A stretch of DNA of 64,000 nt from Istiophorus platypterus (Eukaryota > Chordata > Actinopteri > Istiophoriformes > Istiophoridae): the NCBI GenBank assembly GCA_016859345.1, contig CM029129.1:14936399-15000398 (forward strand), read 5' to 3'. Positions within the stretch are counted from its first letter, which is position 1. The number at the start of each line of letters is the position of its first letter. Positions 61,101-64,000 of the stretch are shown in pieces. A model generated the notes under the pieces. That model saw only the letters and a list, made by a program, of their open reading frames with translations, was not told where the DNA came from and did no database searches. A program made the translations under genes and the position numbers.

Positions 61101-61770
61101 AAAAGCCCTTAAAACTAACATTTTAGGAAAGATTATAGTTCTTTAAAACTACTAAGCTTTGTATTCAAAGGGTTGGATTACTGATCGAGCAAAGCAAGCG
61201 ACTGCCCCACGCCCGAAAAAAAAATCCCACAAGCTCCAGGTTGTATGTGTGGAGTTAATACTGTGTGTCGATCCAGGATATTCTGATAAACTAAAATGTT
61301 AACAGCTTTGATGTGACTGTTTCCTGATTGTGAGGCCCTGTTTTATAGGGTGACCCCATGTCAAAATCTAGCTTTAAAGGTCCTAAATCTAAATTAATAT
61401 CAAGGATGTTTTGATATTTAGCTGTTTGCAATTTGGCTGTATTTTGGCCCACAGAGAGTTATTGCCCCAGGGCTTCAGAGTAGGTTAATCCAGTCATGAG
61501 TACTGTCACAACACAGGTTTGGTTTTTAATCAAAATCTTCAAAAAGAGAGCAAAGACTAATCAGTGGGGACTCCCTCTGTGATGTCAAAACTGAGCATGA
61601 TTGAAAATAACTGCCATAAATTGTAAAAATGAAAACACATTCACCCAAAAAAGTCAGACGATATTGCTAGACTCCACTCACCCTACACAGGTTTAAATAA
61701 ATTCAGGGTAAGCCAGTAGGTGACACTGTTCCCTGTAAAGATCTTTGACTTTGGATTATGACTTTCAGTG

Positions 61771-61778
61771 TTTTTTTT

Positions 61779-61806
<28 letters not shown>
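61771..61806. repeat. Poly-T with (GTTTT)5 array
   Basis: A T-run of 13 is followed by five GTTTT units. This is the shape of a simple pentanucleotide repeat grown from a poly-T tract. Confidence 0.9.
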
Positions 61807-61810
<4 letters not shown>

Positions 61811-62329
61811 GCTAAATATTCCATGGATAGGAAGGCAGTGACAGAGGACCGTGGGGAGGAAGAGGGAGAGTGTCACAAAAGAAAAGTGGATGTTTTCCTA
61901 TGCCACTAAATGTGTTTTAATGCGATTGATCTCCGCATAAGAGATGCAACTCTTTGTCAAGGACAATGCCATCCCAATGACTCCAAAAACAATGCCATGT
62001 TAAGATCTCTAAGAAGATGTGTGTGTGCCCCCTTTTGCCAATGCAGCAGTTGTCTCGATTTAATTTTGTCCTTGTTTGCTCAGGTGCATTGTACTGCTGT
62101 GTTATCTATATAAATGCATCAAAGTTGACGAGAGCTCCACATCTCCTCTGATTGGATGCAGAAAATGAGTTGAAATGCCCTTCAGAAATAGGACATCTTA
62201 CAGGGGCGGCCAGGCTGCCAGGCAACTGAAATACACTCTTGTTTACCTAAAGGGGATGCAGAGACATATTAGGTATGTTTGTGTATGTTTTTTTTTTACC
62301 ATTTTGGGACTTTTTCCGGTATAAACAAT

Positions 62330-62450
62330 GACCTTGATGGGATAAATAATCCTCATGGGACCAAAGAGGCAAAGTGTCATTTCTTAGGCCCTAATTAAGG
62401 TTAAGGTTGAGGTTAGGGTTAGGCTGCAATGAATGGAAGTCGAAGCAATG
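62330..62450. repeat. Dispersed teleost repeat remnant with GGTTAGGG units
   Basis: CTCATGGGACCAAAGAGGC near 62352, then AGGTTAAGGTTGAGGTTAGG near 62398 and GCAATGAATGGAAGTCGAAG near 62425, followed by GTGTGTTTGTGTG, match in order a dispersed repeat common in fish. It probably belongs with the remnant at 62780-62960. Confidence 0.5.
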
Positions 62451-62779
62451 TTCTAATAAGGGTAGCTGCTCAAACTATTTTGTGTGTTTGTGTGCAGCCT
62501 ATATTTTAATATTTGTGTACAAAATAAAATTATATGTGTGGATGTGCTGTATGCTCTGTATTCATGGAAGTTTGCGTGCACATGTCTCGACATGTAAATG
62601 CATGTTCACATGTTTCAGTGTGTGAGTATATCATTTTGCTTTGTATACTATAGTATACAGTGGCTATTAGTAAAACTGGTTGTGGGGAGGGTTTTATAGA
62701 GTATTATATATAGTTTATATATATAGTTTTATAGTGTTTTATAGAGTATGTAGGTTTTTTTTATTATATGTGCTTTAAA

Positions 62780-62960
62780 TCTTTGTGAGGACCAGTTAGA
62801 ATTTTATTCCATCTTAGTGAGTACATTTTTATTAGGTCCTCACTTCTTCAAAGGGCCGTTTTAAGGAAACCATGAGAAGACCGAACCCTATCCTGCTTAA
62901 GTCCAGTTCACAATAATTCCGACTTTCCTATCCTGCCTATGTCCCTAAGCCCTAAACCCC
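62780..62960. repeat. Dispersed teleost repeat remnant with GTGAGGACC units
   Basis: GTGAGGACCAGTTAGAATTT near 62785, CATCTTAGTGAGTACATTTT near 62811 and GGTCCTCACTTCTTCAAAGG near 62836 match, from memory, another part of the same kind of teleost dispersed repeat. Confidence 0.5.
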
Positions 62961-63462
62961 TCAAGAAGATACAAATATTTTAAAACTGTTCATAAATATA
63001 TAAAAAATGACATAATTTCCTAATACAGCTGGTCATTGTAGTTTTTGGAAATTATCTCAAAAAAGGGATTAAATCATGTATTTTTGCGGGACTATTTTCA
63101 GTATTACCACTGAGCCAATCTGTCTGGAAATGCAAACTTTTTAAGGAGGTTCAGCATTATACTAATACATGTATACTGTACATACAAATAAACAAAAGCC
63201 CTGTTTGTCCTCCTTTAACCTCAGGTCTGTGTGCATCACACTCCTCCTCCTTTTCTTCTATCTGTACCATCATTGAAAGGTAATTTCCCCTTTCCTCATA
63301 TACCCATCACTCTAAGTGTAAAACTACTAACAGGTGGAGGATTTTTTTTTTCCCCTTTCTCTTGACTTTCCATCTCTCTCGATCAACCTTTTACTCCATC
63401 CCTTTTTTTTCCATCTTCCTCTCACTACTTCACTTTTTCCTCCTTCTTTTCTCTCTCTTCCT

Positions 63463-63520
63463 CACACACACACACACAGATACACAGACACACACACAGA
63501 CACAAACACACACACACACA
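63463..63520. repeat. Compound (CA)n microsatellite
   Basis: CA tracts with several CAGA/TACA/AAAC interruptions, directly after a long C/T-rich stretch. Confidence 0.93.
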
Positions 63521-63708
63521 GCTGCAGCTTCTTCATTCCCCCATCATGGGAAACAGTTCTCCTATTCCCCTTCCATTAGCAACTGAAGGTCATCCTAATG
63601 GGGCCACTGGCAGACCAATGGAATTGCAATTTAACACAAAGACAATTAGACATTGATAGGACAACCAACTCCCACCTCTGACACATGTTCACACACATAC
63701 CCACACAT

Positions 63709-63709
<1 letters not shown>

Positions 63710-63739
<30 letters not shown>
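63710..63739. repeat. (CA)n microsatellite
   Basis: About 15 uninterrupted CA units. The Cys-Val frame on the minus strand is an artefact. Confidence 0.95.
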
Positions 63740-63740
<1 letters not shown>

Positions 63741-64000
63741 CCTTGATTCCACAGCGTTTATTCTATTCCTCTCACAAATCCCTTCCTTGATGGTCATCAT
63801 TCTCCCACACTGACTTGTTCCATCTGCCATCAGCCATTCTCTCACTCCATCTGTCCTTTTCTCAGTCTCATTGACTCTTTCACTCATTACCTTCTTATTC
63901 ACAGTTGCCCACGAGTGGAGAATGCCAGCGCTTGCCGCCACATAAAATATCTTATTTTCGGCTGTAGTTTAGGGATACACACTGTGGAGAAATCTCAGTT

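Larger units (their letters stand above)
57051..64000. other. Non-coding region
   Basis: No supported gene. It contains a polypyrimidine stretch at about 59940-60050, an ATT tract near 59586-59604, a T-run with five GTTTT units at 61771-61806, repeat remnants at 62330-62450 and 62780-62960, a C/T-rich region from 63220 to 63460, and CA tracts at 63463-63520 and 63710-63739. The stretch 58000-58165 looks enhancer-like. Confidence 0.6.

Noticed and set aside
63576..63941. 121-codon minus-strand frame
   Set aside because: Runs through a CA tract and has no exon signals or family likeness.
43015..64000. Neighbouring th or igf2 exons expected from mammalian insulin synteny
   Set aside because: No exon resembling tyrosine hydroxylase or IGF2 was seen on either strand. 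The mammalian order is not visible here.

Overview
The window looks like a piece of nuclear genome from a ray-finned fish, most likely a teleost. It is AT-rich and rich in microsatellites. Its recognisable transposon remnants are of teleost type (Tc1-like elements and several dispersed repeats common in fish genomes). The one gene that can be identified with certainty is a fish-type preproinsulin gene with the classical three-exon layout. There are no operons, prokaryotic signals, CRISPR arrays or convincing RNA genes.

The insulin gene lies on the minus strand. A non-coding first exon ends at 44242. Exon 2 (43934-43742) carries the signal peptide, the B chain and the start of the C-peptide. 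Exon 3 (43411 to about 43015) carries the rest of the C-peptide, the A chain, the stop codon and a poly(A) signal at 43038-43033. The reading frame and all splice sites are intact and the product is 115 residues. It is not the ordinary fish insulin: it differs at B22, B25, B26, A5 and A17, and the dibasic B-C cleavage site has become Met-Arg. It is best read as the second, faster-evolving teleost insulin paralogue (insb or ins2 type), or an unusual relative of it.

The rest of the window, about 62 kb, is mostly non-coding. One orphan stretch at 14884-15068 (minus) looks like a real terminal coding exon of an unidentified gene. The remainder holds CA/GT, TA, TATC and other simple repeats, two Tc1-like fossils (44815-45365 and 56622-57050), two fragments of one fish dispersed retroelement-like repeat (9708-10110 and 32456-32595), a repeat carrying nuclear-receptor-like DR1 sites (25430-25830), and several shorter repeats. 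A number of stretches dense in TAAT/ATTA cores and free of simple repeats look like candidate conserved regulatory elements, but conservation cannot be judged from one sequence.

The main finding is the altered insulin. Other observations worth checking are the orphan exon, a 19-bp near-perfect hairpin at 11666-11711, and the repeat-borne DR1 sites.
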